Origin: Adiantum capillus-veneris | Lineage: Eukaryota; Streptophyta; Polypodiopsida; Polypodiales; Pteridaceae | Reading direction: 5' to 3' | DNA: 64,000 bases | NCBI GenBank assembly: GCA_014529385.2 | Contig: CM043942.1 | Location: 49,486,274-49,550,273 of the forward strand | In this document: positions 20,004 to 31,698 of the stretch, in pieces | Numbering within the stretch: the stretch's first letter is position 1 | How the letters are laid out: each line of letters starts with the position of its first letter | Notes under the pieces: generated by a model | What the model was told of the DNA's origin: nothing | Databases searched by the model: none | Seen by the model: the letters and a program-made list of their open reading frames with translations, nothing else | Made by a program: the position numbers and the translations under genes

Positions 20004-21282
20004 ACATGGCCTGATCCAAGGAATCTACATGAGTTGCAAAGCTTTATTGGTGTGTGTGCATACAATAAATGCTTCATAGAGAAATTATCATAAATAGCGG
20101 GAGCATTACATGACTTAACAAAAAAGAACGTTAAGTATGCATGGACTGCAAAATAACAAAATGCTTTTAAGAAGCTCAAAGAGAAGCCAACCTCTTAACC
20201 TGTGATTTACTCAATCTCTCAAAACCATTTGAGGTCCAATGTGATGCTTGTGGAGATTGCTTTGGAGCAGTCTTGCTTCAAAAAGGGCATGCCATAGCAT
20301 ACGAGAGTCGAAGATTCAATTCCGATGAGTGAGTATTGGGCATATACAAAAAGAAGCTACTAGCTATTCTACATGCCATAAACACATGGAAGCATATCTT
20401 CTGGAGATTCCATTCATCCTATGAACGGATCACCAAAGCCTTAAGTACTTTATGATGCAAACCAAGATTTTCAATAAACAAATGAGGTGGGAAAATTTTC
20501 TTTTGCAATTTAACTTTCATATTGCTCACATCGCTGGCAAGCACAAATTACAATCATGTGACTGATGCACTATCACAATGACCAAGGGCAAATGCAGTGT
20601 CTATAGCAACTCACAATGATCTATCTTTCATGATAGATGAGTATGCTAATGATCCCAATTTCAAAGATATAATTTCAGCCCCTGCATTAGGGAAGAAAGA
20701 GGAACCATTCACCTTGCAGGATGGTTATCTTCTCTATGGCAATAGGCTATCAGTTACTAGCTCACTCTGTGAGAAAGTAATTTCTGAATCCCATGCCCCT
20801 TCTTATGCCGAGCATAGATGGATTCAACTTACTCTTCAAGGATTAGAGACCTACTTCTATTGGCCTTCCATAAAACTAGACATACAAGGGTATGTTTTGA
20901 AATGCGTGGTATGCCAAAAGACAAAGTATGATAGAGGGAAGCAACCATGATTTATCCAGGCATTTCCAATGCCTAATTCACCATGTGAGAGAATATCCAT
21001 GGATTTTATCATTGAATTTCCCAAGTCTATCCATGAGAATACAAGAATATGGACAATAGTTGTTGACAAGTTTAGCAAACAAGCACATTCTATACCTGTC
21101 AAGAAGACTATTAAGGCACATCAAATGGCAACCCTCTTTATATGTCAGATTTCTAAGTACCATACCTTGCCAACATCCATAGTGTCAAAAAAAGATCCTA
21201 GAATGACCAGTAATTTTTGGAAGGGTCTCTTTGAGAATCTAGGAACAAGGCTAAATTTCTCTTTGGCCTATCACCCACAAAC
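20004..21282 (+). pseudogene. pol: Old family A pol fragment (A2): RNase H to integrase
   Basis: Matches A1 from about 2912 to 4183 with many substitutions, indels and stops: WPDPRNLHELQSFIG, GYLLYGNRLSV, CVVCQKTKYDRGKQP, SMDFIIEFPKSIHEN, IVSKKDPRMTSNFWKG. The second integrase Asp is lost (SKKD where A1 has SDRD). Both ends are abrupt and lack A LTRs, so this is a copied fragment rather than a full insertion. Confidence 0.85.
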
Positions 21283-21349
21283 GAGAGTCAAACTTGCAAA
21301 TATCGACTGTGGCACATACCAGAGGATGTGCAGGTTTAGAGGGGGTGGA
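21283..21349 (+). pseudogene. pol: End of element C pol and polypurine tract
   Basis: C pol resumes after the mosaic insertion with a repeat of the 16 bases at 19535-19550, then reads WHIPEDVQV and stops at 21335-21337. The purine run AGAGGGGGTGGA (21338-21349) directly precedes the LTR start. Confidence 0.7.
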
Positions 21350-21440
21350 TGTCGTGTTGTGGCACGTGCATAGTGGGAACAAAAGCTAAGCCCTACAATA
21401 TTATGGATTTTAGTGTATGCCTTAGTGTGCATAAGTATAT

Positions 21441-22766
21441 CACTAGAATGGTATACAGGACACTTTTATGTCCTTGGACACTTTTGTGTCCTGTTAAGTG
21501 ACCCTTTTTCTTGAATTATTTGAAGAGTATGAAAATGAATTTCTAGGTGCTAATGTCCACAAAGTTGCCTTATGATCTGAAAAAAACTTAGCATTTTTGT
21601 TTTAGTATCGATCTCACCATTAACCTGACTCTTGCACAACATTTTTGAACCTAAACTGTGTGAAAAAACGGGTCTTGTTTTTGGCTTTTTTTCAATTTTT
21701 GGCAACTATACCACTCTAAACTTCTATGTTTGTGAGGTTTAGATGGCTAGAGGTTAGGCCTTCATAGTTCTCAAACTGTTTTGATGCTTGTAGGGAGAGC
21801 TAAGTGTTAAATTGAAAGTTATGACCAATTTACAGAATTGCATAATCTGTTTTTTTGGCCAAAATTAGCACATTTTATGATTTTTTTGGTGGCTTTCTTG
21901 ATATCCAATTAATTTTGATTGTGTAAGTGTAATGTATAACATAAAGCTAAGCTTCCTTGAGTTTTAAGGGACCTAATATGCTATATGCATAGTATATGAT
22001 GATGGTTGAGTTTTTTGATTTGCTGAAGAATACGATACATTTTAGAGTAGCAAGTATAAACTTTTCTCAATCGCTGTTTCTTAGGCCAATTGTGTGTATT
22101 TTGTAGTTAGTGACCATATCTAATCATAGACTACAAAACTTGGCTAGATATTGAGTAGTTTCTATGGGTTTCTAGAGGTCATAATGCTAAAACTAGTTTT
22201 TTCATGTTTGCTGTATTTAGCACTTTATCATTGCCCACAAGGTGTCGAATTGTAAGAGATCCATTATCCTTTTGACATGCTCCATGGCTCCTTTTGAATC
22301 AGAGGCCAACGGGAACTAAGAAAACATGTATTGTACTGTATTGAGCGTGACTATAGAAACTTTGATGATAGGTGTGAAGAATGGAAAAAATGCAACTTTT
22401 TTGTACTATTTTTTTGCCAAAAAAAAATTAGTGAGGTAAAAGCAACCATATGTTTGGTCACCAACGCATGAAGTTAACGGAGCATTTTATCTCATGTCCT
22501 ACAAAATCTCCACTCTTATTTATATGCAATCAACGTAAGAAATTGTTGTTTTGGGCAAAATGCATGGTCCATCAACTTTGGAGGCTTGTAGTGACCAAGG
22601 GATGAGGAAAAATTACAAGTTTCTCATTTTTTCCATATGTAGTAGTTATTGAACTATAAGCTCATGAAAGGATTTTCAAATATAAGTGGATCTACTATGG
22701 TTTTGGAATTTTTTCACAAAACCTTGAAAGGACACTTTTATGTCCTGTTAGGTTACCATTCTAGTG
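21441..22766 (+). mobile_element. Non-autonomous DNA transposon TIR-2, 1.33 kb
   Basis: Second copy of the element at 12190, in opposite orientation and alignable along its length. It begins CACTAGAATGGTA and ends with the reverse complement, flanked by ATAT on both sides. Two GGACACTTTT(A/G)TGTCC hairpins lie at the left end and one at the right. There is no ORF. The two bases that differ from TIR-1 in the terminal motif (AA, not GT) are changed at both of its ends. Confidence 0.78.
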
Positions 22767-23122
22767 ATATGCATTTTTCTATTTAGCATGCAAAAAGCTA
22801 GTCGAAGTCTGATGTGTCTCTCTTGTTGGGAATGGGCTTTGTCCTATGATCCGGGCTTCTTTGTGAACCTCTTCTTGGAGCATGGATGAAATAAGCCTAT
22901 AAAACATACCTCCTATCTACTAGGCATCCTAGGTGGCATATGACATGTGTAGCATGGCCAAAAGTGGCCTCAGTCATAGTATACCCCATGAGGTGTCATT
23001 CTACACATAGTAGGTACACTTTGGAGTGATTATGGACCTAGAAAAATCCTTTAGAAAAGTGGTTACGAGTTTGTTTGATGTCATCCATGATGTATGCAAA
23101 GCTCTCTCTCAATTATTTAAGA

Positions 23123-23288
23123 AGATATTTTATGCACATGTTCCCACCATAGCTCAACAACTCTTGGAGGCTTAACCCTTGACATGTGGCGGCAAGGAGA
23201 AGATATTTGGAGAAAGATCTAGAAGAACCTCTAGATATTTCTTGAAGAGAAAGATCCAGAAACTTTGAAGATAGTTTCAAGATATTTT
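23123..23288 (+). promoter_or_regulatory. AGATATTT repeats upstream of the C LTR TATA box
   Basis: AGATATTTT occurs exactly at 23123 and 23280, with near copies at 23201 and 23233. The reverse complement AAAATATCT equals the plant evening element. They lie roughly 75-240 bases before the TATA sequence at 23363. Confidence 0.4.
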
Positions 23289-23362
23289 GAAAAGATAGAT
23301 ACTTGTCACACAAATCCCTTGAATATTTCTAAGCAAATATGTTCTTCAAGGGGCAACTTCAC

Positions 23363-23374
23363 CTATAAATAGAG
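23363..23374 (+). promoter_or_regulatory. TATA box of the C LTR
   Basis: CTATAAATAGAG, a strong plant TATA consensus, placed in the second half of the LTR as expected at the U3/R border. Confidence 0.65.
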
Positions 23375-24403
23375 CCTCTTGCCCCTCACTTAAGCATCAA
23401 GAAAACCATCAGACAATCAAGTGCTCAAGCAATCCTCACAATCAAGCCACTCTATCAAGCCATCACCCAACCTCCTAGCCATCTCCTAGAGTGAAACTTT
23501 CTCTCAATTTCAGCCCAACACATCTTGAGCTTGCTACTTCATGCCTCAAGCCTTCTATCTCCTCACTTGTAGTACTCATACACTCTATGCAACCTTCTTT
23601 CATCGATAAGGAGGCATTGTTGGTGGCTCTCAAATGGTGTTGGGTAACTACTACTCATCTTTTACTTCATCAAGTTGGCTACAATACCACAAAGTCTTGA
23701 GGTGTGCTTCACTTCTTTGGCTTAATCTTGTGTGGGTCTTTGTGTTGTTTGACTGCTTTCTAATCTTTCTTAGATGAATAATCCCAATGGTGTAACCTTT
23801 CAACCCTTTCACTTTGTGCAAAATATTAGGATTAATGTTTGTATTAGCCATAAAATCCACTTCCAACAGAGAATTGTGTTACTCTTTGGGCCGGAAAGAC
23901 TGCGAGAAATTATTCTTTCTCCATGTCCTCTTATTTGCCACTACTAGACTACTCTAATTCTTTCGATGTGCACATATTTATTCTCCTCTAGGGGTTGAGC
24001 CTTGCTTTCTTAATATTACTATGACCAAGAAGACTTGTACAAATGGCTCACTCCTATCACTAGGCAAAACATCTACATCTTTGTAAGCACTAAGTCACAA
24101 TTTCAAAGAACCATTTGTAGTCTATTTGGAGCACAACGACTTGCTGCTATAAATGCATTAGTGAACCCTTTCATCTTACCTTTGATTAGATATGATCAAA
24201 GCCTTGATGTTTTCATCTTTGTTTTATTTTGAGGGTTTCATGTGTGCGTATGTGTGTGTCTGCGTGTAAGATTCCAATGGCTACACACAATGTATTTGCT
24301 ACAAACACTAAGCTTGCTTAAGTGAAAGCCTTCACAGTTTCTCCACAAACCCTCACAGCTAGAGGTCCGGCACCTTCCTGGCAAGACCGCCAACTCTTTG
24401 ACA

Positions 24404-25615
24404 GTGGGACATAGAGGGATTCAGTCTACCCTAAAGGGAATTGAAACATATTTCTATTGGCCTACCATGAAAGCAAACATACAAGAGTATGTTTCTAAAT
24501 GTTTGGTATGCCAAAAGACAAAATTTGATAGAGGGAAGCAACCTCAATAGCTTCAACCCTTGCCATTCCCTAATTCACCACGGGAGAGCATATCCATGGA
24601 TTTTATCTTTGGATTGCCTAAGTCTATCCATGGAAATACGGGAATATGGATGATAGTAGACAGGTTTAGTAAACAAGCTCATTTTATACATGTCAAAAAG
24701 ACTATTAAAGCCCATCAAATGGCAACTCTCATTATTTCACAAATTTTCAAGTACCATGGCTTGCCAATGTCCATAGTGTCGGATAGAGATCCTAGAATGA
24801 CCAGTAATTTTTGGAAGGGTCTCTTTGAGAATTTAGGGACAAGGCTAAACTTCTCTTCAGCATATAATCCACAAACGGATGGCCAAATTGAAATAGCTAA
24901 CCTAACAATTCTTAATCTACTAAAAGCCTATGTAACGGAAGTAATCAAAGATACCAATGGGAGAAGTACTTACCCTTAGTGGAGTATGCTTACAATAACA
25001 CTGTACATACTTCCATGGGAAAAACACCTTTTGAGGTAATTGAGGGAAGATCAAAAAGTCCCTTGATACTTAAGGTACATGGAAAGATCTTCGATGCAGA
25101 TGAGTATAGTCGAGACCTACAAGAATCTTTTCAAAAGATTAAGGATGCTATCTCTATCTCACAGCAAAGGAAAAAGGCTGCTGCTGACAAGCACAAAAGA
25201 GCCCAAGCCTTTAAAGAAAATGATTGGCACACGACGGGCAAGAATCCTATGGGACACCAAAAGTACTATGCTAAACTAGCAAAAAGATTCTTAGGCTAAT
25301 CAATGAGATGGCCTATCAACTCAAGTTGCCCAATCACTGTCTCATACACAATTCTTTCCATGTGAGCCTATTAAAGCCTTACAAAGGAGAGCCATCTCAA
25401 GAACCAACTACTGAAGACCCACCGGAGATCGAGGACCAAGAAGAGGTGCTGCATCCCGAGTCCATTCTCTGACATGAAGACAAGGTATTAAGAGGCGGTA
25501 AGACTATCCGACGATATCTTATTAAGTTTAAGAATTATCCTTTTGAAGATGCTAGATGGATGCAAGGCATACAATTAAAGGATAACCTAAATTTTGTCAA
25601 TGCTTCCCAAGAGTA
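24404..25615 (+). pseudogene. pol: Integrase and chromodomain end of A3
   Basis: Integrase from the zinc module (CLVCQKTKFDRG) through SMDFIFG, IVSDRD and DGQIEIAN, then the same frameshift as A1 near 24955. Two short deletions follow: about 33 bases at 25228 (DW to HTTGK), and 19 bases at about 25288 that remove the GPF motif. A premature stop is at 25297-25299. Chromodomain remnants (PESIL, IRRYLIKFKNYPFEDARW) follow at about 25450-25560, with CGA changed to TGA after PESIL. Confidence 0.82.
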
Positions 25616-25970
25616 AGAAAATGTACAAATGTTAAAAATGAACAAAGTTTTTGTCTTATAAGACTCTCTTTTTCTTTATTGTGCACAAAAATGAAGTAGT
25701 ATGCATGCTTAGATCAAGTTTGTGGAGACGACGTCTCTCGAAAACCAAGTAGAGCTTGTCACTCTACTATGGAAGACCGATAGGACTAATGTGCAGACAT
25801 GCTTGCGGCAGCTTAGGCTCTCAAGTGCCAAATGGACTAGTCATTCATTCTGGAACGATGTTGTAGGGTAACATAGGGATCCTCTACCCGCTAAGAAAAA
25901 TGACTCATGAATATGCTTTATCTTCTCTACACCATAGTCGAGGATGACTATGATTTCAAGAGAGAGGTAA
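25616..25970 (+). other. 3' untranslated region and polypurine tract of A3
   Basis: Matches 4984-5339 of A1 closely, ending in AAGAGAGAGG before the LTR. No ORF. Confidence 0.75.
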
Positions 25971-27199
25971 TGTCATAATAATAAAGTTCTAATTCTCCTA
26001 AATGATTTTCTCATGTTAAACTGATCATTTAATATGGGGAAGTGCCAAGGGAGAAAAAGCTAGAATATTGGTTAAGTTAGCAGACCGGCCACAATAGGGA
26101 TCCAAAGGAGGGAAAATAGGGATCCAAAAGGGGGTCCATCTGCAAAAGAGCTATGTGCAACAATGGGCTTAAAAGACCCTAAGGTTCAGCCCATTAAGAC
26201 TTTCAAAATGCTAAGGTTCCAAAATTCAAAGGTTGTGTCCAAATGTCAAACATTAGGGAAGTTGGATGCTTTGTGTGTTCCCCAAAAGTCTTCATCCATC
26301 CCTACATAGGAGGGGGTGAGCCTTGCAAGTAGGGAATGAGAGAGAAGATCACACACACACACACACACACACAAGCTCCCTTTACACAAAGGGAATGAGG
26401 GACACATGTGAGATCCCTAGCCCAGATGCCCACAAGGTGTACTCAAATCCTATTGGATGGCCTTGGAGGTGGACCAATGAGAATTAATCTAGAGTAAATC
26501 TAGTTGAATTAATTAAAAAACACTTAATAAAAGAACCAATGGGAATTTAAGCTCTCTAGAAGACTATTGGACAGTCTCCCAAGGGGTCCAATGAGCATTC
26601 AACAGCCCAATGGCTTGCCTGATTCCTATTGGCCAGGAGGCAAAGGGGTCCAATGAGAGTTTAGTTGGATTAAATAATTACCTAAAGCTCTCACAAAAGG
26701 GGGACACATGTCAGAAGGCTATCACTGATGCTGCTTAATTGTCATTGGCTAAGCCTGGGGAGGTCTAATAGGATGCTAGCATGAGTAATTAGCAAGGGGG
26801 GTCGACCAAGAGAGATAGGGGGCTGATTTTTGCAAGGCATTATCACACACACACACACACAATCTCATGTGTGAAGCAAAGAATACTCTCTCTCTCTCTC
26901 TTCTCAAGCTTTAATGGAAAGCTTATCACCTACTCCAAGCTTGTGAGAAGGGAGGCCTACATCAACAACTCTTGGCTTTGTGATGCAAATCCAACCAAGA
27001 GCCAAGCTTCAATGCATGCTCATCTCGTCTACCATGCTAATTACTAAGCTAAGCTATGCTAATATGAGTGATTATGTCAGGAGATGTATATATTTCTCGT
27101 AAGAATACTCCTTCTTCCTCTCAATCTACTCTCATAGCCCGCTAGCTCTCACCATCTTCGAAGGTGTGTGAGGTGTTGGGTCTGAGACCGTGAGGGAAT
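25971..27199 (+). repeat. Partial LTR of A3, cut by element D
   Basis: Matches about the first 1210 bases of the 5340-6929 LTR. It has a longer CA repeat (26350-26373) and an additional AC/TC repeat near 26846-26903. It stops at GGGAAT, where the D LTR begins; the remaining 3' part is not found to the right of D. Confidence 0.85.
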
Positions 27200-28573
27200 T
27201 GATATTGTTTTGACAGTACGTTTTTTCTCCACTCTTGAGCTTCCTTGGAAGCCAAGGTAAGTGAACATGAGTAATCAATCACCATGATGCCGTCTTTCAA
27301 GAGAAGAGGCTAAATTTTGTGGTTTTTTTTATAGATATGAGTAATATGGAAGAGAAAAAATGAGACTATGTGGTCAATTTTGGAATGGAAGTGTGTGTAG
27401 GAGACATGAGTTCACCATGGTTTCTCTTATTCTTCAAGGTTGAGAAGAAGGTGAGTAGGGTGTAGAGAGGAGTGGTGAGAGAGGTGGGGATGATGAGTGG
27501 AGAAGTGTGTGTGAAAGAGGAAAATGATAAAGTGGAAGAGGGAGTGTGGATGCATAGCATGGGCAAACTGAGGTCCACCAATAAAATCATAGCTCATAGC
27601 TCGTAGCTCAAAAGAATATGAAAAAATTTGAGGTAAAAGTTCAGCTCACGAGCTACAACTTTTGTTGTATCACCTTTTCAAATTCGGGGAGCATGTGATC
27701 TTTAAAAATTCAGCAATACCGAATGTTTTTTCCACTGCACAAAGTCCTTGTGAGGTCCTTCTTTGGATGATTCTTTTGAATACCTCCAAGAGTGAGCCTC
27801 CCATAGTGCATGCATGCATGCCACATACCCTTGACCTTATTTGGTAGGTCTATAATTGAAGATATTGTTGAGATCATGATATAAGTGAATAGTACAACTA
27901 AGAAAATCAAATATTGAGGGGTCTAAAAAAATATGTACATGTCAAATATAAATAATATAGGTGGAAAAAATATGAAGGGGTCAAAATAAATGTCTCTCAT
28001 TATAAGCCTACCATAAAAAGATGAATATTTTGGTGGTCTAATTTATGAGAGGAATAGAGAATAGATGTAGGAAGGAAAAAATGACAATAGTGAAAAAATA
28101 TACACATAAATAAACTAGTTTTTTTGGATTTTTGTTGGGATGGAGTTACACAAAAAATAAGAGAAGCTTGCATGAAATTATTTTTATATGGAATAAAGAG
28201 TATGCAAAATGGTAAGAAAAAATATGGCAATGTTGAGTCAATGTACATAGCATAAATAACACACCATAGGTAGAAATATTTAAATAAATACCAAAATAAT
28301 TATGAAAAATTCTTTTATTTAGGCTCTATATACAATGAAATATTTACACACAAATGGGCCATAATATATTTTATTTTTTTGAGTTTATTTAATTTTTTGG
28401 CTGAACTAGCCCAGTGACTAGCTAGCTGAAGGTTTTTAAGAAAATATGGACAAAGTCCCTAACTCAGACGCCTTTGTACAGTGAAATGGTAGGGATAACC
28501 AAAATGTTTGAGTGATTTGATAGGGTGAGGTAGCTTACTATGGCAATTATGGAAAGCTGAAAAACGGCTATCA
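27200..28573 (-). repeat. 3' LTR of element D, 1374 bp
   Basis: Ends TGATATTG on the left and GGCTATCA on the right (TGATA/TATCA inverted). The polypurine tract lies just beyond the right end, as expected for a minus-strand element. AT-rich, with no reliable ORF. Boundaries rest on the break in the A3 LTR and on these termini; no second copy is available to check. Confidence 0.65.
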
Positions 28574-28587
28574 TTAGCCCTCCCTCA
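28574..28587 (-). other. Polypurine tract of element D
   Basis: Minus strand TGAGGGAGGGCTAA, immediately upstream of the 3' LTR. Confidence 0.65.
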
Positions 28588-28601
28588 GGATGATGGTATA
28601 T

Positions 28602-29279
28602 TCATGTACCATCATAGAGTATCTTTTTCAAAGAGAGTGCTTTAGAGTCCTTGACGAGATCTTCATTGTTTGGCTCCTCAAAATTTTGGCTGGAGCTACA
28701 CTCATGCTTCATGTAACAATACTTACATGAGACAACTGCCCTTTGACAGATCTTTGGTAGAAGGCGACTCAAATAGGGCTTCAAGCGATAACCATTTACC
28801 TTCCTAGAGTGCTCTTTCCCATTCAAGTCCATAAGTTGATAGTAACTTGAATTAAAAGCCTTCTTAACTATATATGGCCCCTGCCATGTAGTTTCAAATT
28901 TGGCATCAAAACGATTATCGAGTCAATTGTCATACCTTAGCACAAGATCTCCTTCATTGATGCCTTTGTCCTTTAGTTTCTTGTCAAGCTTCTCCTTCGC
29001 CTGCGTAGCTTTCCTCTTGTAGCACTCATATACTGCTTCTCTTTTCCACTCAAGCTCAGCTAAGGTAAGAAGTCGATCCATCCATGCTTCTTGATCATCT
29101 TGTGCTGCTTTTCCATGAATTCGCATTGTTGGAATGTTGAGCTCAATTGGTTGTAAAGCCTCTTGACCATAGACCAAGTGAAATGGTGTAAACTTCGTGG
29201 CTTCCCTATATGTGGTTCGATATACCCACAAGGCACCATCCAAGAAGTCATCCCACAACTTTGTCTTGTTTCTCACCAT
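28602..29279 (-). pseudogene. pol: Integrase C-terminal part of element D
   Basis: Minus-strand frame from 29279 reads KLWDDFLDGALWVYRTTYRE, PFHLVYGQEALQPIE and a coiled KATQAKEKLDKKLKDKG, up to LVLRYDN. A TGA (from CGA, a C-to-T change) lies near 28921. The same frame continues with FDAKFETTWQGPYIVKKAFN and MDLNGKEHSRKVNGYRLKPY (GPY module) and ends at 28602. No chromodomain, consistent with Tat. Confidence 0.8.
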
Positions 29280-30748
29280 CTTTCTAATGATGCCTGCAAT
29301 GACACCATTAGATTTTTCTACCAGACCATTGGATTGGGATAGTAGGGTGTCCTATGACGATGTAGAATGTGAAGTTCTTCACAGACTTCTATGAGCAAGC
29401 CCTTTCTAAACCCTGGACCATTATCAGAAACAATCTCCAAAGGTGTGTCAAATCTACAACAAATGTGGGTGTAGACAAATTTGCTCACTATCCTCTCATT
29501 TACCTTTGCCGCACTTTGTGCTTCCACCCACCTAGTCATATAGTCTACAGCCACTAGAATGTAGAGTTTACCATTTTTTGTCCTAGGGAGAGGATCCATA
29601 GCATCAGTGCCCCACTTTTCAAAGGTTCCATTTGCAAACACGATTTGCCTTGGACCATAAACCAATCTTCTGTTCCCATTTACCTGACAATTGTGAAAAC
29701 TTTTGCACCAATGTTGGACATCCACATGTAGACTTGGCCAAACATACCCCGCATGCAAAACCTTCTTCACACTTAACTCTTGGGAAAAATGACCACCACA
29801 TGCCTCTTCATGCAAACCTTTTAGAATGACTGGAATTTCCTTGATAGTTGGTACTCTTCTGCACACTTTATCCTTCCCTCTTTGATAGAGGGATCCTTCT
29901 AGAAAGAGATACGCGCTTGCCTTTTTCATGAGTCTCCTCTTCTGAGCCTTTGTCAAGTCTTGTGGAAACTCACCCTCCAAAATGTAGCTAATAATGGGAG
30001 TCAATGACTCCAATCCCTGGTATCTCGGTTGCTTGACAGTTGCTGCCACCATGATGACCTGCACTTCTTTCTCAACACATGTAACTGCTTGTTGTGCAAG
30101 TAAATCGGCATCTTCATTTTGTTTCCTAGGAATATGATATAGTTGCACTTCTTCAAACTGATTAAACATCCTACAAATGGCATGAACTTTTGTCCTTAAT
30201 CTTTCATTCTTGCATGCCCAAATGCCTAAAATTTGCTTCACAATGAGAAGTGCATCCCCTTTTACCATGAGACATTGTATACCTTGGCCAATGCATATCT
30301 TTAAACCATGAAGTAGTGTGTCGTATTGTGCTTCATTGTTGCTAGTTGAACCTGGTAGATTGACCTTCTCTTTCATGACCACCTCTCCACTTGGGTTGAG
30401 CAATACTAGCCCTCCCCCTGCTTTTCCTGTGGCTTGTCGAAAAGCTCCATCAAAGAACAAGGTAAAAGCATTAGAAATACTTTTAGGTGGTGGCAATGGT
30501 AGGGTCTTTACTTCAGGCACCTTAATCTCCTTCTCATGTACCCTATAAGTAAGGATCCTTGCCAATTGTGCACGCACACTATCTTCTACCTTGAAAGAGT
30601 ATTGGAACTCTTGCAATTCCATAATCCACTTTGAGATCCTAGTGCTAAGATTCATTTGAGATGACACCCAAGGAAATAAATTTTCTGCAGTGAGAATTAC
30701 AAAAGGTTTTGGTAGCAAGTAGCATCTAAACTTTCTCACCGCAAACAT
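29280..30748 (-). pseudogene. pol: RNase H end, archaeal-type RNase H and integrase core of D
   Basis: A 476-residue minus-strand ORF (29318-30748). It starts in ordinary RNase H (FAVRKFRCYLLPKPF). At residues about 95-215 is a second, archaeal-type RNase H with its acidic set in LFFDGAF, NNEAQYDTLLHGL, VKGDALLIV and NEDADLLAQ. Integrase follows: a zinc module with CKSFHNC, WGTDAMDP (Asp) and IVSDNGPGF (Asp). The ORF ends at 29318 after YYPNPMVW; the catalytic Glu (LVEKSNG) is present in the next frame, so a frameshift separates it. Confidence 0.82.
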
Positions 30749-31698
30749 GAGAGAGAAAGCATCATGAGTTCTGTCTCCGTGTAGCCTCTCTCCAAAGCAT
30801 TCATGACCCTACTAGCAAAGTAGATGGGTCGTATCCTGGTACTATGGGGATCTTGTTGTAATAAAACTACACCAATTGTTTCCTTCCCAACACTAGAGCT
30901 AACAAAGAATGTGTACTCCCAACAAGGAGGCATGAGTATTGGTAGCTCTGACAAAATGACTTTAATGTTACAAAAGTACTCTTCAAGCTCATAAGACCAT
31001 GCAAATTCTACTTGTTGTGTCAATTTTTGCAAAGGATGAAGCAACTTCGAAGCTAAGTGAATAAAGCGTGACATATACTTCACCTTTTGAATGAATGAGA
31101 TGACCTCTTTGAGATTCTTGGGTGATGTGAGCTCAATAAGAGCCTTTGCCTTTGAAGGATCCACCTCAATGCCTTTATAGGAAACCTTGTGACCAAGCAA
31201 GATCACTTCATCCTCACCTATGTGACACTTGTTGGGGTTGAGTTGACCTCCCATGTCGTAGAGCTTCTTTAAACCTTCTTCTACCCTTTGTAGATGCAAT
31301 GATTTTGAGCTATAAATGCAAAAATCATCAATAAAAACCCTAATGGACTTTCCAAAGAATGCTTGAAACACCATGTTCATGAAGCGTTGGAAAGTTGCAG
31401 GAGCATTTGTCAGACCAAATGGCATGACTCTAAAAAAATAACAACCCCAAGGAGTGATGAAGGTTGTTTTCAACTGATCTTCCAATGCGATACCTATTTG
31501 AAAGTAACCCGAGTAGCCATCATACACAGTGTACTTTTCATGACCAGCTACCTCGTTTAGTATCTCATCTTGAAATGGGAGGGGAAAGTGATCTCTTTTT
31601 GTTGCCTCATTGAGTGGACGGTAATCCACACACACCCTCCACTTGCCATTTTTCTTAGGAGTGACAACAACGAGAGAGACCCACTCTGAATTCTCCAC
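30736..31698 (-). pseudogene. pol: Reverse transcriptase of element D
   Basis: A 320-residue minus-strand ORF with the full RT palm: WRVCVDYRPLNEATKRDHFP, MPFGLTNAPATFQRF and FIDDFCIYS (catalytic Asp pair), then SYKGIEVDPSKAKAL and the start of RNase H (VSSSVGKETIGVVLLQQ, TETELMMLSL). The first RNase H Asp position reads Ser (VSSS). The frame shifts at about 30740 into the next ORF. Confidence 0.85.

Larger units (their letters stand above)
15883..24403 (+). mobile_element. Ty3/gypsy element C, plus strand, 5' part outside window
   Basis: Decayed element starting inside protease, where B is inserted, and running through RT, RNase H, integrase, polypurine tract and 3' LTR. It is interrupted by the mosaic insertion (19549-21282) and by TIR-2 (21441-22766). 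Its LTR ends at 24403 directly against integrase sequence of A3, so C is inserted in A3. Its integrase and RNase H wording (NGKSERGHPPI, YALWTDHTTHSS) differs clearly from families A, D, E and F. Element G at 60553 appears to be the same lineage by LTR end and leader. I could not place the lineage by name. Confidence 0.8.
21350..24403 (+). repeat. 3' LTR of element C, interrupted by TIR-2
   Basis: Starts TGTCGTGTTGTGG after the polypurine tract and ends CTTTGACA against A3. Total 3054 bp, or about 1730 bp without the inserted TIR-2. TATA sequence CTATAAATAGAG is at 23363-23374, preceded by several AGATATTT motifs. The last 60 bases resemble the LTR end of element G (about 61370-61432), supporting a common lineage. 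Confidence 0.75.
24404..27199 (+). mobile_element. Family A copy A3, cut by elements C and D
   Basis: Starts mid-integrase (equivalent to A1 about 3710) where C is inserted and ends mid-LTR where D is inserted. It is visibly more diverged than the A1 gag pair and carries small deletions. It is the oldest layer of this nest. Confidence 0.88.
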
